This document shows, piece by piece, positions 62,675-64,000 of a stretch of DNA of 64,000 nucleotides. The stretch covers positions 1-64,000 of the forward strand of contig CAIMEY010000060.1 of NCBI GenBank assembly GCA_903840165.1, written 5' to 3'. The notes under the pieces are model-generated. The model made no database searches and had not been told where the DNA came from. It worked only from the letters and a program-made list of their open reading frames with translations. The translations under genes were made by a program, and so were the position numbers. Each line of letters opens with the position of its first letter. Position 1 is the first letter of the stretch. This DNA is from an uncultured Myxococcales bacterium. Its GTDB lineage: Bacteria > Myxococcota_A > UBA9042.

Positions 62675-63553
62675 ATGCCTGCTTTGACCCTGCGCACGCC
62701 GGACGGCGTCCAACTCAGCGCCCGCAAAACGGGTTTGCTGCACGGCCCCGTCGTTGTCCTGTGCGACGGCATTGGCTGTGACGGCTACATTTGGCGCTAC
62801 CTGCGTCCCTGGCTCGAAGAACGCAGTCAAGTCATTCACTTCCATTATCGAGGTCACGGACTTTCGGCGATTCCGGAGGATGCCTCCACCTTGACCGTGC
62901 ACCAATGCGCGCTGGACGTGTGGACCGTCATCGATGCCTTGACCGCCGATCATCGCGATCAACCCGTTATTTTGATGGGACATTCCATGGGCGTTCAGGT
63001 GATTCTGGACGCAGCTGCCCAGCACGCCTCGCGGGTGCGGGCTTTGGTGCTGATCTGCGGCGCCTTTGAGCGCCCCCTGGATACTTTTCAGGATTCCGAT
63101 ACAGCCGCCAAACTGCTGCCCATTTTGTCGGGCGCGGCGTTTCGCTGGTCCCAGGGGCTGCGCGATCTGTGGCGGCGGGCGGTGCCGACCGAATTCTCGT
63201 ACTGGATGGCCGTTGCTACGGAAATCAACGGCAAAATGATCCGCCGCGACGATTTCCTGCCCTACCTGCGCCACATGGCCCGGATGGATCCCCTCGTCTT
63301 TGTTCGGTTTCTTGAGTCCGTGGCCCAGCATTCTGCGCGGACCTTCCTGCCGGACCTGCCGATGCCGGCCTTGGTCGTCGCCGGTCGGCGCGATCACTTC
63401 ACGCCGGAGCGCTGTTCGCGGGAAATGGCGAAACTTCTGCCCATGGCTGAACTCTGTATTGTTCCGGGAGGTTCGCACACAGCGCCGCTTGAACTGCCGG
63501 AGCTGCTCGAACTTCGCTTGGCCGATTTTGGTCGCTGCCACCAACTCTGGTGA
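62675..63553 (+). CDS. Alpha/beta hydrolase
   Basis: 292-residue soluble hydrolase. The catalytic triad can be assigned: nucleophile Ser in MGHSMGVQV, acid Asp in VVAGRRDHFTP and His in PGGSHTAPLE. Oxyanion-side sequence VLCDGIGCDGYIWRY near the start and HYRGHGLS are typical of the large alpha/beta hydrolase family that includes esterases, acyltransferases and thioesterases; substrate unknown. The middle (residues about 125-220) forms a cap with FRWSQGLRDLWRRAVPTEFSYW. ATG at 62675. The close distance to pssA suggests a role in phospholipid or acyl metabolism, for example lysophospholipid or fatty ester cleavage; this is inference. Confidence 0.92.
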   Translation: MPALTLRTPDGVQLSARKTGLLHGPVVVLCDGIGCDGYIWRYLRPWLEERSQVIHFHYRGHGLSAIPEDASTLTVHQCALDVWTVIDALTADHRDQPVILMGHSMGVQVILDAAAQHASRVRALVLICGAFERPLDTFQDSDTAAKLLPILSGAAFRWSQGLRDLWRRAVPTEFSYWMAVATEINGKMIRRDDFLPYLRHMARMDPLVFVRFLESVAQHSARTFLPDLPMPALVVAGRRDHFTPERCSREMAKLLPMAELCIVPGGSHTAPLELPELLELRLADFGRCHQLW

Positions 63554-63626
63554 CCACCACAGCGGCCCCAAAGCCAGGTTCGCGTGAAAGGGGCGCGTGG
63601 TCGTGGGGCAGGGGCCTTGGCAACGA

Positions 63627-64000
63627 TCACACGTCGTAGAAGATGGAGTCGTGAATCTTCAGGAATGCATTGAGGATTCGCTGCTCTTCGTCGCTCAGAT
63701 CGTCCAGCTTGACGCCGGCTCCCGCGCGCGTGTGGTGCCCCTCGGCATCAAACGGCCGCGTCCAGCAAACGGTGGCGTGTTTGTGGAAGACGTGGTCCGA
63801 TCCCGGAATCGAAAAGCGCACTTCGATCTTGTCGCCCTTGCGCAAATGTTCGTCGGTGGCAATGAACAGGCCTCCAGCCGAAATGTTGGCCATCAGTCCG
63901 ACGAACAGCTTGTGATCGCTGGCGACGCCGACTTGAATATCAAAGTGTTTTCGCAGTGTTTCCCTGCGATCCTGAGGCGCGGAGCCTTGATTGCTATGGC
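63627..64000 (-). CDS. PilZ-domain protein (partial, runs off the window edge)
   Basis: C-terminal part of a c-di-GMP-binding type protein; the open frame continues to the last base of the window, so the true start is missing. Both PilZ motifs are present: R-x3-R as DRRETLRKHFDIQV and D/N-x-S-x-x-G as ANISAGGLFIATDE. The barrel continues with LRKGDKIEVRFSIPG, HATVCWTRPFD and GAGVKLDDLSDEEQRILNAFL, the last being typical of the short Myxococcus PilZ type. If the arginines act as in known PilZ proteins the domain should bind c-di-GMP. Genes upstream are unknown; downstream lies the convergent alpha/beta hydrolase. The stop is TGA at 63627. Confidence 0.85.
   Translation of the reverse strand, partial: HSNQGSAPQDRRETLRKHFDIQVGVASDHKLFVGLMANISAGGLFIATDEHLRKGDKIEVRFSIPGSDHVFHKHATVCWTRPFDAEGHHTRAGAGVKLDDLSDEEQRILNAFLKIHDSIFYDV

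Noticed and set aside
62417..63571. A 384-codon minus-strand frame
   Set aside because: It is antisense to pssA and the alpha/beta hydrolase, both of which have clear catalytic motifs.

Overview
The window looks like a chromosomal segment of a high-GC, Gram-negative bacterium of the Myxococcota / deltaproteobacterial type. Direct evidence: many lipoproteins with lipobox signals and cysteine-rich repeats (the C-x-D-x-N-x-C-T-x-D-x-C type, a DUF4215-like repeat, MopE-like CDGIDNDCNG motifs), a lamin-tail-domain lipoprotein, a Ser/Thr kinase with a helical-repeat tail, a very large hybrid histidine kinase and a PilZ protein. No rRNA, tRNA, CRISPR array, integrase or intact insertion sequence was seen.

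Layout. 1-9.4 kb is the most accessory-looking part: a cysteine-rich beta-propeller lipoprotein between two copies of a palindrome-bearing dispersed repeat, a 732-residue helical protein with hydrophobic stretches followed by a YbjN-like (chaperone-like) gene, then 2 kb of decayed sequence holding a pseudogene. 9.4-19.6 kb: serA, an EGF/MopE-type lipoprotein, a D-2-hydroxyglutarate/glycolate-type FAD dehydrogenase, a lamin-tail lipoprotein, a YceI lipoprotein, a BtpA-family TIM-barrel protein, a PPC-domain lipoprotein and a double Spy/CpxP-like protein. 19.8-24.5 kb is a tight minus-strand operon: methyltransferase-TPR protein, a fused MNIO(DUF692)-DUF2063 protein, and Sua5. 24.6-29.6 kb: acyl-CoA dehydrogenase (isovaleryl type), a membrane protein and two lipoproteins.

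29.8-35.5 kb is a signalling block: hybrid histidine kinase and a response regulator-nucleotide cyclase split by one in-frame amber codon. 35.8-40.8 kb holds two convergent paralogues with tail-fibre-like repeats, a P-domain and a fibrinogen-like C-terminus. 40.8-50.1 kb: cinA, a GNAT-M20 peptidase pair, a giant cysteine-repeat lipoprotein, a CoA-binding protein and tex. 50.7-56.5 kb: a radical SAM protein, two coupled membrane proteins and a double NTF2-like lipoprotein. 56.5-64 kb: a single polypeptide that fuses a DHH phosphoesterase, an inositol-monophosphatase/CysQ-like phosphatase and an ADP-ribosylglycohydrolase; a Ser/Thr kinase; pssA with an alpha/beta hydrolase; and a truncated PilZ gene at the edge.

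Most striking items: the DHH-IMPase-ADP-ribosylglycohydrolase triple fusion (56474-59308), the MNIO-DUF2063 fusion in an overlapping operon without a visible precursor peptide (20890-22683), the tail-fibre/P-domain/fibrinogen pair, the candidate effector-chaperone pair, the GTTCC-N6-GGAAC palindromes, and the amber-interrupted cyclase. Functions are inferred from motifs read by eye; no database search was run.
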